50,354 bases of DNA, taken from contig NZ_LWBS01000420.1 in NCBI RefSeq assembly GCF_001652265.1, forward strand, positions 1 through 50,354, written 5' to 3'. Below, piece after piece: positions 1 to 8,604 of this stretch (its first letter is position 1; each line of letters starts with the position of its first letter). This DNA is from Rhizobium leguminosarum. GTDB lineage: Bacteria > Pseudomonadota > Alphaproteobacteria > Rhizobiales > Rhizobiaceae. Under the pieces are notes generated by a model. That model was not told where the DNA came from and made no database searches. It saw nothing but the letters and a program-made list of their open reading frames with translations. The position numbers and the translations under genes are program-made.

Positions 1-156
1 GGCAAGTGCCAGCCGCAACAGCGTCTCAGCGTTCTTGATTTCCCGCACCCGCGTGAAAGCACCGCGCAACCGCGCCGTTGCTTCCAAGTCAAAACCCGCC
101 GGAAGCCGCGCGCGCACTTCCGGCCAACGATCCAAAATCTCAGGACGAATCTTCAT
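1..156 (-). CDS. IS4-type transposase, N-terminal part (cut by window edge)
   Basis: An open frame of 52 codons starts with ATG at 156 and runs off the left edge without a stop. The protein begins MKIRPEILDRWPEVRARLP and continues with an LRGAFTRVREIKNAETLLRL segment. I recognise this as the start of IS4-family transposases, where a helical N-terminal domain precedes the DDE catalytic core. The core is outside the window, so activity cannot be judged. A repeat-containing spacer separates it from the next gene. The family call rests on remembered resemblance. Confidence 0.6.
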   Translation of the reverse strand, partial: MKIRPEILDRWPEVRARLPAGFDLEATARLRGAFTRVREIKNAETLLRLALA

Positions 157-212
157 CCAAAGCTTGAATCACAACCAGATTCCTTATGTCCAGCGCTAAA
201 CCTAGCGCATAT

Positions 213-345
213 GACCCTAACCCTCTCCCCGTAAAAACGGGGTGAGGGGACTTGCCAAATGTGCAGGTCGAGATTGAGGAAAGCGGTGCGGCATGTCCCT
301 TCTCCCCGCCTGCGGGGAGAAGGTGCCGGCAGGCGGATGAGGGGC
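213..345. repeat. RIME-type intergenic mosaic repeat, copy 1
   Basis: Two GC-rich palindromes lie about 50 bp apart. The first (about 215-250) reads CCCTCTCCCC, a short A-rich loop, then GGGGTGAGGGG. The second (about 298-345) has TTCTCCCCGCC/GGCGGGGAGAA type arms followed by GGTGCCGGCAGGCGGATGAG. The same two-part unit occurs at 10636-10771 and, inverted, at 35811-35983. This matches what is known of Rhizobium-specific intergenic mosaic elements. It lies downstream of the CorA-like gene and may form hairpins at its mRNA 3' end. I see no gene in 157-428. Confidence 0.8.
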
Positions 346-428
346 CGGTGCGGGTTGCTCCCCATCGGATCGAGGCGTAAGTCCGCGAACCTAAGCCTAC
401 CCCGACAGTCACGCCCGCACGTCTACCC

Positions 429-1424
429 TCAAAGAATATCCACGCGCCTCAGCAGCCACCAGGCAAAGGCGATGGAGGCGACGATGAGGGCGACGGCGTA
501 TTCGGTGCCGTAGTCGCCGACGGCGAAGGGCAGGTTTGCCGTGTTCATGCCGAAGAAGCCGGTCACCAGCGTCGGCGGCAGCAGGAAGGCCGTCATGATC
601 GACAGCAGATAGAGGTGGCGGTTGGTTTCGGAGGATTGCTTCGAATCGATTTCTTCGTGCAGCAGGCGTGCCCGGTCCTGCAGCGCATAGATATCATGGT
701 CGACCGTTTCCAGCCGGCTCGTCAGCCGCCGCGCCACATCGTCGAAGCCGAAGGGCATCTCGTCGTCGTCAGCCGCCGCCGCCCGGCGCATCAGCGCCAA
801 CACGGTGCGCAGATGCCGATGCAGCCTGACCACGGTGCGCCGCACCGGCGCCAGGCGCCGGCGCTCGTCGCGCTGCGCACTGTCGTAGACGATATCCTCG
901 ATCTGGTTCAGCTCTTCGGTGAGTTCGATGACGATCGCGATCAGCGTGCGTTGGAACTCGATCACCAGCAGTTCGAAGAGATCGACCGGCCGGGAAAATT
1001 TGCCCGGGTTTTTCTCGATCAGCGCCCGCGCCCGTTCGACACTGCGCAGCGGCTGCAGCCTCGTGGTGATGATGAAGCGGTCGGACATGGCAAAATGCAA
1101 CCAGCCGAGATTGTTGGTATCCTCGGCGAAATCGCGCTGGCAATCGACGAGCGTGCCATAGAGCATCTGCTCGTCGACGGTGACGGCCGCATGTGTGTCG
1201 CGCGTCGTCAGCGCCGACTTCGCGTCCTCCGTCAGCCCCTCCAGCGTATCGAGCAAGGCCGGCACGCGGGCGTCGACAACGTTGAGGTGCAGCCAGTAGA
1301 AACAATTGTCGGCGGTCAGTTCCGCCACCGTCGCACTGTTGTTCAGTCGCACCGCGGTCTTTTCTTCGGGTGAAAAGCGATAGGCCCAGACGAAACCGGG
1401 TATGTTGACGGGCAATGTGTCCAT
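429..1424 (-). CDS. CorA/ZntB-family metal ion transporter
   Basis: A 331-residue protein of the CorA metal-ion transporter superfamily, inner membrane, probably carrying Zn2+ or Mg2+. The ATG at 1424 is chosen because AAGGAC lies about 10 nt upstream and the protein then begins MDTLPVNIPGFVWAYRF; longer frames have no ribosome site. The long N-terminal part (about 1-265) is the cytoplasmic domain ending in a helical stalk. Two membrane segments sit at the C-terminus. The first ends in the diagnostic GMN motif (FFGMN). The W-A-Y and F-Y-W-L-H-L-N segments near the N-terminus resemble ZntB-type members, so zinc is a reasonable but unproven substrate. It is monocistronic and divergent from the acyl-CoA dehydrogenase. 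Confidence 0.88.
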   Translation of the reverse strand: MDTLPVNIPGFVWAYRFSPEEKTAVRLNNSATVAELTADNCFYWLHLNVVDARVPALLDTLEGLTEDAKSALTTRDTHAAVTVDEQMLYGTLVDCQRDFAEDTNNLGWLHFAMSDRFIITTRLQPLRSVERARALIEKNPGKFSRPVDLFELLVIEFQRTLIAIVIELTEELNQIEDIVYDSAQRDERRRLAPVRRTVVRLHRHLRTVLALMRRAAAADDDEMPFGFDDVARRLTSRLETVDHDIYALQDRARLLHEEIDSKQSSETNRHLYLLSIMTAFLLPPTLVTGFFGMNTANLPFAVGDYGTEYAVALIVASIAFAWWLLRRVDIL

Positions 1425-1633
1425 TGTTCGCCGGTCCTTTGCGAAGGCGATGTCTTCCCTTAGAGATTGTTCATGACGTCCATTTGTCCAAAGGTGCAAG
1501 AGCAAAGCGCCATGTCAGGCGAATTATCGCAGGGCGCCTAAGGAAATGGAAATTGACGTTTACGTAAAAATCAATTAGCCCTTGCCTCGGAGGGGCTTTG
1601 CCGCGAGCGAGGCCGGTCTGCGGAGGAAAAACC

Positions 1634-3412
1634 ATGTACAAGGCGCCGGTCGAGGAAATCGCGTTCACGTTGAAGCACGTTGCGGGCATGGGCGAGGCGA
1701 TTTCCAAAGGGCTGCTCGGCGATCTCGGCGAAGATCTGGTCGATGCGATCCTTGCCGAGGCGGGACGTTTTGCCACAGAGGAAGTGGGGCCGCTTGCCGA
1801 AATCGGCGACCGTCAGGGCGCCCGTCTGATCGATGGCGAGGTCCGGCTGCCGGATGGCTGGCGCGATCTCTATCGCCTTTGGATTGCCGGCGGCTGGAAC
1901 GGCCTGACGGCGTCCGAAGCTTTCGGCGGCCAGGCCTTGCCGCATATGCTGAATGTCGCAGCACTCGAAATGTGGAATTCCGCTTCCATGGCCTTCGCGC
2001 TCGCCCCGACCCTGACGATGGGCGCCATCGAGGCCGTCAGCGCCCATGGCAGTGCTGCGCTGAAAGACAAATATCTGGAGAAGATGGTCTCCGGCGAATG
2101 GACCGGCACCATGAACTTGACCGAGCCGCATGCCGGCTCCGATCTCGGCGGGCTCAAGGCCCGCGCCGAGCGGCGCGATGACGGCAGCTACCGCCTTTTC
2201 GGCCAGAAGATCTTCATCACCTGGGGCGAACATGACGCGGCCGACAACATCATCCATCTGGTGCTGGCCCGTCTGCCGGACGCGCCGGCCGGCACACGCG
2301 GCATCTCGCTCTTTCTGGTGCCGAAGTTCCTGGTGAACGACGACGGTTCGCTTGGGCCCCGCAACGATCTGTTCTGCCACTCGCTGGAGCACAAGCTCGG
2401 CATCCATGGCTCGCCGACCTGCACGATGATCTACGGCGATGGAAAATTCGGCGGAGAAAAGGGCGCTGTGGGCTGGCTGGTCGGCGAGGAGAACAAGGGG
2501 CTGGCCTGCATGTTCACGATGATGAACAATGCCCGCCTTGCCGTCGGCATGCAGGGTGTGGCGATCGCGGAGGCCGCCACCCAGAAGGCGCTCGCCTATG
2601 CCAGGGAACGCATCCAGGGCAGGGCGCCGGGCGCAAGTGGCGCCGGCATGAGCCCGATCGTCGACCATCCCGATGTCGCCCGCATGCTCCTCACCATGAA
2701 GGCGCTGACCCAAGGGGCGCGCGCCATCTCCTATACTTGCGCCCACGCGATCGACATGTCGCACCGGGCAGGTGACACCAGCCGCCACTGGCAGGAGCGC
2801 GCCGCCCTTTTGACGCCGATTGCCAAATCCTTTTCGACCGATGCCGGCGTCGATGTCGCCTCGCTCGGCATTCAGGTGCATGGCGGCATGGGTTTTATCG
2901 AGGAGACGGGTGCGGCGCGTTATCTCCGCGATGCCCGCATCGCCCCGATCTATGAGGGCACCAACGGCATCCAGGCGATCGACCTCGTCACCCGCAAGCT
3001 GCCGCTCTCCGGCGGCGATCAGGTGAAGGGCTTCATCGCCGAGCTTAGAGAGATCGCCGACGACGTCCGCCGCTCCAATCTCAATGGTTTCGGCGAAACG
3101 GCTGTGAGGCTCGATGCTGCGATCGCCGATCTCGAACAGGCGACCGCCTGGCTCATGAAGATGCTTACCGAAAACAGGGTCACCGAGGCGCTCTCGGGAG
3201 CGACGCCTTATCAGCGCCTGTTCGGGCTGGTGCTCACCGGCTGTTATCTCGCCAAGGGTGGTCTCGCTGAGGGAGCCGATGGGGCAGGCGAAAACCGCAT
3301 CGCGCTCTGCCGCTTCGCCGCCGAAAACCTGCTTGCCGAAACCGCAGCCCTGCGCGACTGCGTCGTCAATGGCGCGGCAAGCCTTGCCGCTGCCCGCATC
3401 CTGCTTGCCTGA
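1634..3412 (+). CDS. Acyl-CoA dehydrogenase (long FadE-type)
   Basis: A 592-residue FAD flavoprotein expected to make the alpha-beta double bond in acyl-CoA, the first step of beta-oxidation. The ATG at 1634 follows CGGAGGAAA at 1621-1629. The family signature MNLTEPHAGSDLGGL sits at about residue 160, and the flavin/substrate region IQVHGGMGFIEETG near 415. The PIYEGTNGIQ block near 440 carries the glutamate usually acting as base. At about 590 residues it belongs to the longer subgroup with an extra C-terminal helical domain, not the 380-residue short-chain type. The enoyl-CoA hydratase starts 10 bp downstream, so the two form an operon for consecutive beta-oxidation steps. Chain-length preference cannot be read from sequence. 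Confidence 0.92.
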   Translation: MYKAPVEEIAFTLKHVAGMGEAISKGLLGDLGEDLVDAILAEAGRFATEEVGPLAEIGDRQGARLIDGEVRLPDGWRDLYRLWIAGGWNGLTASEAFGGQALPHMLNVAALEMWNSASMAFALAPTLTMGAIEAVSAHGSAALKDKYLEKMVSGEWTGTMNLTEPHAGSDLGGLKARAERRDDGSYRLFGQKIFITWGEHDAADNIIHLVLARLPDAPAGTRGISLFLVPKFLVNDDGSLGPRNDLFCHSLEHKLGIHGSPTCTMIYGDGKFGGEKGAVGWLVGEENKGLACMFTMMNNARLAVGMQGVAIAEAATQKALAYARERIQGRAPGASGAGMSPIVDHPDVARMLLTMKALTQGARAISYTCAHAIDMSHRAGDTSRHWQERAALLTPIAKSFSTDAGVDVASLGIQVHGGMGFIEETGAARYLRDARIAPIYEGTNGIQAIDLVTRKLPLSGGDQVKGFIAELREIADDVRRSNLNGFGETAVRLDAAIADLEQATAWLMKMLTENRVTEALSGATPYQRLFGLVLTGCYLAKGGLAEGADGAGENRIALCRFAAENLLAETAALRDCVVNGAASLAAARILLA

Positions 3413-3421
3413 GGAGACCTT

Positions 3422-4177
3422 ATGACCGACCACATCATCGTCGAGCAGCCTTCCGCCCATCCCGGCGTCCAGCTCATCCGCTTCAACCGGCCGGAAAAGA
3501 AGAACGCCATCACCCGCCCCATGTACCGCACCATGGCCGATGCGCTGAATATGGCCAATGCCGATCCCGGCATCCGCGCCACCGCCTTGCTCGGCACCGA
3601 AGGCTGCTTCTCGGCCGGCAACGACCTCAACGATTTTCTGGCGGCCGCAATGGGCGGCCGCGGCCTGGAGCAGGAGATCCTCGATTTCCTCTATGCCCTG
3701 GTGAAGGCCGAAAAACCGGTCGTCTCCGGCGTCGACGGCCTTGCCGTCGGCATCGGCACGACGATCCATCTCCATTGCGATCTGACCATTGCCTCCAGCC
3801 GCAGCCAGTTCCGCACACCCTTCGTCGATCTGGCGCTGGTGCCGGAGGCAGGTTCCAGCCTCGTCGCGCCGCGCCTGATGGGGCATCAACGCGCCTTCGC
3901 CATGCTGGCCGCCGGCGAAGCATTTTCGGCCGAGGAGGCGAGGGAAGCCGGTCTGGTCTGGAAGGTCGTCGAGCCAGGCGAGGTCGATTCACTGACGCTT
4001 GGCCTGGCGGCAAAGCTCGCGGCCAAGCCGCCGGAGGCGCTGCGCATCGCCCGCGACCTCATTCGTGGCGATCGTGGCGAGATCATCGCCCGCATCGACG
4101 AGGAGGCCCGCTATTTCTCCGCGCGGCTGAAAAGCGCTGAAGCTCGGGCAGCTTTCGAAGCCTTCATGCGCCGCTGA
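3422..4177 (+). CDS. Enoyl-CoA hydratase/isomerase family protein
   Basis: A 251-residue crotonase-fold protein. The ATG at 3422 follows GAGGAGA, which overlaps the stop of the acyl-CoA dehydrogenase, so the genes are probably translationally coupled. The first oxyanion-hole segment is FSAGNDLNDF (about residues 62-71). The second is VDGLAVGIGTTIHL near 105-118. A glutamate is present in LVPEAGSSLV at the position of one catalytic acid. It likely hydrates the enoyl-CoA made by its partner, but isomerase or other crotonase activities are possible. The substrate is unknown. Confidence 0.9.
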   Translation: MTDHIIVEQPSAHPGVQLIRFNRPEKKNAITRPMYRTMADALNMANADPGIRATALLGTEGCFSAGNDLNDFLAAAMGGRGLEQEILDFLYALVKAEKPVVSGVDGLAVGIGTTIHLHCDLTIASSRSQFRTPFVDLALVPEAGSSLVAPRLMGHQRAFAMLAAGEAFSAEEAREAGLVWKVVEPGEVDSLTLGLAAKLAAKPPEALRIARDLIRGDRGEIIARIDEEARYFSARLKSAEARAAFEAFMRR

Positions 4178-4239
4178 GCGCCGATCTCGGTCGTTTCCGA
4201 AGTATTTATGGCACCGGTCCGGGCGCAAACGGATATCGA

Positions 4240-5250
4240 TTAGGCCGCCGGCACATTGAATACCTCGCCGGCCCTGAGCGGCCGGAACCGTTCCGGGGGA
4301 ACATCATGCTCGCTCATTGCGTCTTGCAACGCTCTTGCTGGTGCGTCGACCGCTTCATTTGTCAGTTGGAACGTGGCGAAGTGGTGCCCGGCCACATAGG
4401 CCGCATTTGCCAACTTCATCCCGATCACCGCCTCCTGCGGATCCTGGTGCTGCCCTTTCATGAACCAGCGTGGCTCATATGCGCCGAAGGGTAAAATGGC
4501 CAAACGAAAGCCGCCATGCTTCTGCTGTGCCGCTTTGTAATTGATGCCATCGTGAAAGCCCGTATCTCCGACGTGATAAATTTTTCCGGCCGGAGTCGAT
4601 AAAACGAACGACGCCCAAAGTGCCATCCGGCGATCGGCGGTTCCGCGCGCGGACCAATGGTGTGCAGGCTCCGCATCAATGCTTATTCCGGCGTGCGAAA
4701 TGCGCTCGCCCCAGTCCATCGATGTCGTCTGGATATCGGGCACGGCACGGCGAATGATCGTGTCATTGCCAAGTGGCGTCACGACACGCGGCCGATGCTT
4801 CGCAGCCAAGCGCCTGAGCGTTGCGATATCGAGATGATCATAATGATTGTGCGACACCAGCACGAGATCAATTGGCGGCAAATCATCGAACGCGATGCCC
4901 GGTTGGACGACGCGCTTCGGCCCGGCAAAAGCGAAGGGACTCGCGCGCTCTGACCACACGGGGTCGGTGAGGATATTGAGCCCGGCGACCTGCACGAGCA
5001 TTGTTGCATGACCAACCATGGTCACCCTTAGATCTTCGCCGTCGACGTATGGATCTGGCTTGGCCGCCGCGTAAGGACTTGGGACCGACTGCGGCCAGCG
5101 CTCACGGCCACCGCCGAATTGCCATCGCAGCAGATCGCGGAAACCAAGGGGCTCGATACCTTCGGGATTGAAGAAATGCGTGCCGTCGAAATGATCGGAC
5201 ACGGGGCCGTTATAGTAGGGGTTGCGACTTTTGGTCTTTCCGAAAGGCAC
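4240..5250 (-). CDS. Metallo-beta-lactamase-fold hydrolase (NAPE-PLD/UlaG-like)
   Basis: A 336-residue protein. The start is GTG at 5250; GGAGAAA about 8 nt upstream lies inside the end of rlmD, and the gene begins 2 bp after the rlmD stop, which suggests coupling. The metal-binding signature is VLVSHNHYDHLD (about residues 130-142), the H-x-H-x-D-H motif of the superfamily. Further histidines follow in EPAHHWSARG, YHVGDTG and VAGHHFATF. The N-terminal NPYYNGPVSDHFDGTHFFNP segment is typical of the group related to N-acyl-phosphatidylethanolamine phospholipase D. Such proteins hydrolyse phosphodiester or lactone bonds, but the substrate here cannot be predicted. There is no signal peptide, so it is probably cytoplasmic. 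Confidence 0.88.
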   Translation of the reverse strand: MPFGKTKSRNPYYNGPVSDHFDGTHFFNPEGIEPLGFRDLLRWQFGGGRERWPQSVPSPYAAAKPDPYVDGEDLRVTMVGHATMLVQVAGLNILTDPVWSERASPFAFAGPKRVVQPGIAFDDLPPIDLVLVSHNHYDHLDIATLRRLAAKHRPRVVTPLGNDTIIRRAVPDIQTTSMDWGERISHAGISIDAEPAHHWSARGTADRRMALWASFVLSTPAGKIYHVGDTGFHDGINYKAAQQKHGGFRLAILPFGAYEPRWFMKGQHQDPQEAVIGMKLANAAYVAGHHFATFQLTNEAVDAPARALQDAMSEHDVPPERFRPLRAGEVFNVPAA

Positions 5251-5252
5251 GC

Positions 5253-6503
5253 CTATTTCTCCAGCGTCGCCACCACCTCGACATGCGAGGTCCAGAGGAA
5301 CTGGTCGATCGGCGTTACCCCGGTGATCCGGTAGCCGCCCTCGACGAGGATCGCGAGATCCCGCGCCAACGTCAGCGGATTGCAGCTAACGGCCACGATC
5401 TTCTTCACGCCTGAGCGGGCGAGCTCCTGGCACTGGAACTCGGCACCAGCGCGCGGCGGGTCGAAGACGACGGCATCATAGGGCTTGAACTCCTGCGTCA
5501 TCAAAGGACGGCGAAAGAGATCGCGTTTTTCGACGGTGACCGGTTTCAGCCCCTGCGTGTTGCGGGCGGCATGATCGAGTGCTGCGAGCGCCTTTGCTTC
5601 GGCTTCGACGGCGTGCACGCGGCCGATCCGCGCCAGCCGCAGCGAAAACGTGCCGGAGCCGGCAAAGAGATCGGCGATCCGCTTCGACTTGCCGGCATGG
5701 GCAATGACCAGCTCGGCCATCGCCTCTTCCGCCGGCTTCGTCGCCTGGGTGAAACCGCCCGGCGGCGGCGAAACCTGGACGCCGCCGAATTCGACCATCG
5801 GCTTCGACGGTTCGACGAGGATTTCGCCGTTCAGCGAAACACGGGCGATGCCGCGCAGACTGAGCGCGGTCTCGATCGCCTTGCGCCGCTGCGGGTCGGA
5901 GAGTTTCTTCACCTCGTCGACGGATATGTCCAGGCCGGAAAGCGTTTCGAGCACCGCGACGCGGAAGGGTTCGGCGCTGGTCGCCAGCGAAGCAGCAATC
6001 GCCCTGATCGCCGGCAGCCGGGCGATGATCCCTGCCGACGAGATCGGACATTCCTCGATGGCGACGATATGGTGGCTTTCGGCCTGGTTGAATCCAACAA
6101 GCATGTCCTTCTCGGTCTTGCGCGCCGCAAAGACGACACGCCGGCGCTCGCCCGGCCGGGCCGGAACGATCTCGCCGACCTCGGACGTCAGACCCTTCGA
6201 CTTCAGCGCATCGAGCACCAGCTGGCGCTTGAAGGCGCCGTAGGGCGCATCGGCCATATGCTGCAGCGTGCAGCCGCCGCAGGTGCCGTTGACGCCATCC
6301 GGGCCGAAATGCCGGCAGGGCGGCTCCTGCCGGTCGGGCGAGGGTGTTGTGATCGACATGATCGTGCCCTGGCTCTTGACGCGGGCGATCGCCACCGTTT
6401 CGCCCGGCAGGGAAAAGGGCACATAGACAGGCCCACCGGCGCTGCTGGCGATGCCGTCGCCCTGGGCGCCGAGCTTCTCGATCGTGACGGTTTCGGTGCT
6501 CAC
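5253..6503 (-). CDS. rlmD: 23S rRNA (uracil-C5)-methyltransferase, RlmD/TrmA class
   Basis: A 416-residue SAM-dependent RNA methyltransferase. It starts with GTG at 6503, overlapping the tlyA stop as GTGA (6500-6503), so translation is coupled. The N-terminal TRAM-like domain (VTIEKLGAQGDGIA) is followed by a cysteine cluster, CRHFGP, CGGC and later CPISS, expected to hold a 4Fe-4S cluster. The SAM site is DLFAGSGTFSLRLA, the FDPPRAG motif follows, and the catalytic cysteine is in VAVSCNPLTLARDL. This is the RumA/RlmD layout that makes m5U in 23S rRNA. Alphaproteobacterial members can have different target uridines, so the symbol names the family rather than a proven site. Confidence 0.88.
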   Translation of the reverse strand: MSTETVTIEKLGAQGDGIASSAGGPVYVPFSLPGETVAIARVKSQGTIMSITTPSPDRQEPPCRHFGPDGVNGTCGGCTLQHMADAPYGAFKRQLVLDALKSKGLTSEVGEIVPARPGERRRVVFAARKTEKDMLVGFNQAESHHIVAIEECPISSAGIIARLPAIRAIAASLATSAEPFRVAVLETLSGLDISVDEVKKLSDPQRRKAIETALSLRGIARVSLNGEILVEPSKPMVEFGGVQVSPPPGGFTQATKPAEEAMAELVIAHAGKSKRIADLFAGSGTFSLRLARIGRVHAVEAEAKALAALDHAARNTQGLKPVTVEKRDLFRRPLMTQEFKPYDAVVFDPPRAGAEFQCQELARSGVKKIVAVSCNPLTLARDLAILVEGGYRITGVTPIDQFLWTSHVEVVATLEK

Positions 6504-7246
6504 GGTTTCAATCCTGCCAGAAGGAATTCCTGATTGCCGTCGCCGCCGGAAATCGGGGAGGGGATGAGGCCGAGGCTTTTCCAGCCCATGTTCTCTGTGA
6601 ACCAGCGCTCCAGTTCCGCAGCAACGGCGGGAGCGGACGAGGGGTCCTTCAGCATCCCGCCCTTGCCGATCGCCTCGCGCCCCGCCTCGAACTGCGGCTT
6701 GACCAGCAGCACGGCGACAGCGCCCGGCTCGGCTATATCGAGAGCCGGCGCAAGCGCCAGCCTCAGCGTGATGAAGGAGACGTCGGAAACGATGAAGGTG
6801 GCGGGATGGCCGATATCCTCTGCCGTCAGATTGCGGGCGTTGAGGCCTTCCCTGTTGGTCACCCGCGGATCGCTTGATATGCGCGGGTGCATCTGCCCAT
6901 GGCCAACATCGATCGCGGTGACATGCGCAGCCCCGCGCTGCAGCAGCACCTCGGTGAAGCCGCCTGTGGAAGCACCGACATCGAGACAGTGATGACCGGC
7001 GGGATCGAGCCGGAAATGGTCGAGTGCTGCGGCAAGCTTCAGCGCGGCGCGCGAGACATAGTCCTGCGCTGGGTCGTCGATCTCGATGGCCGCGTCTGCG
7101 CTATACAGCGCGCCGGCCTTCGTGACCACTTGGCCGCCGATCCTGACGGTGCCGCGCTGCACGGCGTCGCGGGCGCGCGAGCGGCTGGCAAAGAGGCCGA
7201 GAGAGACGAGAAGCTGGTCGAGGCGTTGGGTGTTTTGATCTGACAT
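6500..7246 (-). CDS. tlyA: TlyA-family rRNA 2'-O-methyltransferase
   Basis: A 248-residue protein with an N-terminal S4 RNA-binding domain (about 7-65: RLDQLLVSLGLFASRSRARD) and an FtsJ/RrmJ-type methyltransferase domain. SAM motif I is CLDVGASTGGFTEVLLQRGA near residue 87. DVSFITLRLALAP and LLVKPQFEAGRE supply the later catalytic Asp and Lys. The ATG at 7246 (MSDQNTQRLDQ) is chosen because it places the S4 domain at the N-terminus, as usual. The family methylates ribose in 16S/23S rRNA and was once called hemolysin. It heads tlyA-rlmD-MBL. In many rhizobia I expect tlyA next to dxs; here the two are separated by plus-strand genes. Confidence 0.92.
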   Translation of the reverse strand: MSDQNTQRLDQLLVSLGLFASRSRARDAVQRGTVRIGGQVVTKAGALYSADAAIEIDDPAQDYVSRAALKLAAALDHFRLDPAGHHCLDVGASTGGFTEVLLQRGAAHVTAIDVGHGQMHPRISSDPRVTNREGLNARNLTAEDIGHPATFIVSDVSFITLRLALAPALDIAEPGAVAVLLVKPQFEAGREAIGKGGMLKDPSSAPAVAAELERWFTENMGWKSLGLIPSPISGGDGNQEFLLAGLKP

Positions 7247-7378
7247 CGGCTGTGCATGACCGGCAAAGCCGCCGGTTGCAAGCATTTTGTTCCCAAGACC
7301 GTCATTGACCCTCAAAAGCTTTCGGCGATAATCCTGCCGCGGCGATCGCGGAGCGGACCGCAGACACGGGGGTGTTCC

Positions 7379-8386
7379 ATGCTGAAGCTCTTCACTCTGA
7401 TTGTCGCGGTAGCGATCGCATCGCCCGCGCTCGCGAACGACACGATGGCCGAGGTCAAGACCGGCGGGCTGATCTTTGCCCAATCCGATGATGTCAGCAT
7501 GGCGGAAGAGGATCTCTTCATCTCCGCTTCGGAAGTGCGCGTCGACTATATCTTCGAGAATAGCTCCGACAAGGATGTCGAGAGCCTGGTCGCCTTTCCG
7601 ATGCCCGACATCACTGGCCAGGTCGACAACAACTCCGCCATCTCCGATTATGACAGCGATAATTTCCTGCATTTCTCCACCGTGCAGGACGGCAGGCCGA
7701 TCACCGCCAAACTGCAGCAACGCGTCGTCTCGCTCGGCATCGACGTCACCGACGAGTTCGCCAAGCTGGGCATTCCCGTCCTGCCCTATAGCCAGAAGAC
7801 GACCGAGGCGCTTGCCAAGCCTTCCGAAACCGTCCGCAAGGACTGGATCGCCCGCGGCCTCGTCTATCCCATGGCCGAGGGCGATGCCGACGGCACCGCC
7901 AAGATGGATCTCGTGCCGCTCTGGACGCTGCGCTCGACCTATTGGTGGCGCACCACCTTCCCGGCGAAGAAGAAGGTCAGCGTCGAGCATCGCTACAAGC
8001 CGGCTGTCGGCGGCACCGTCGCCATCAGTTTTCTCGAAGGTGGCGAGCCGAAGGGCGAGCGTTTCGCGGAATATTCGCGCAAATACTGCCTCGACGGAGA
8101 TTTCGTCAAGGTTGCCCAGCAGCGTGCTCGGGAAGCCGAGGCGGGAGGCGCCAACTATACCGAAAGCTGGATCTCCTATGTGCTGTCGACCGGCGCCAAC
8201 TGGGCGGGACCAATCAAGCGCTTCCAGCTGACGATCGACAAGGGCAAGCCCGGCAGCCTCATCAGCTTCTGCGGCAGCAATGTTCGGAAGATCGGTCCGA
8301 CGACCTTCCGGATGACATCAGAGGATTTCGATCCCACAAAGGATTTCGACATCCTGATCCTCAACCCTCCGGAAACGGCACAATAA
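7379..8386 (+). CDS. DUF4424 family exported protein
   Basis: A 335-residue protein starting at ATG 7379. It has a clear Sec signal peptide (MLKLFTLIVAVAIASPALA, cleavage after about residue 19). The mature part begins NDTMAEVKTGGLIFAQSDD and then carries the EEDLFISASEVRVDYIF segment and VAFPMPDITG, which I associate with DUF4424 proteins. The expected location is the periplasm, and the function is unknown. Several Trp/Tyr-rich strands (STYWWRTTFPAKKKVSVEHRY) suggest a beta-sandwich. It is divergent from tlyA with a 132-bp gap and is followed at 218 bp by a chemotaxis receptor. Whether they are cotranscribed is not evident. Confidence 0.8.
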   Translation: MLKLFTLIVAVAIASPALANDTMAEVKTGGLIFAQSDDVSMAEEDLFISASEVRVDYIFENSSDKDVESLVAFPMPDITGQVDNNSAISDYDSDNFLHFSTVQDGRPITAKLQQRVVSLGIDVTDEFAKLGIPVLPYSQKTTEALAKPSETVRKDWIARGLVYPMAEGDADGTAKMDLVPLWTLRSTYWWRTTFPAKKKVSVEHRYKPAVGGTVAISFLEGGEPKGERFAEYSRKYCLDGDFVKVAQQRAREAEAGGANYTESWISYVLSTGANWAGPIKRFQLTIDKGKPGSLISFCGSNVRKIGPTTFRMTSEDFDPTKDFDILILNPPETAQ

Positions 8387-8604
8387 TCCGCAGGCTCGAC
8401 CGCTGTTGCGCTGCACAAATTTAAACAAATTTAAAGCCTGCCCGGATAGGTTCGGCGTGATTGCAGCGGTTCGTCTGAACTGCTCGGCGCCATGAAGGCG
8501 CAAGCGTTTCCACGCCGATCATGCTCTCAGGTTCAAACATCCCGGCGGTGCGTCTCGTGCGACCTGCCTCTCGCCGCGTCGACTGTCGTCAGGAGAAATC
8601 ACCG

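Noticed and set aside
1571..3889. A 772-codon minus-strand frame across the acyl-CoA dehydrogenase and hydratase genes
   Set aside because: It is the mirror of two well-recognised plus-strand genes and has no domain or ribosome site of its own.
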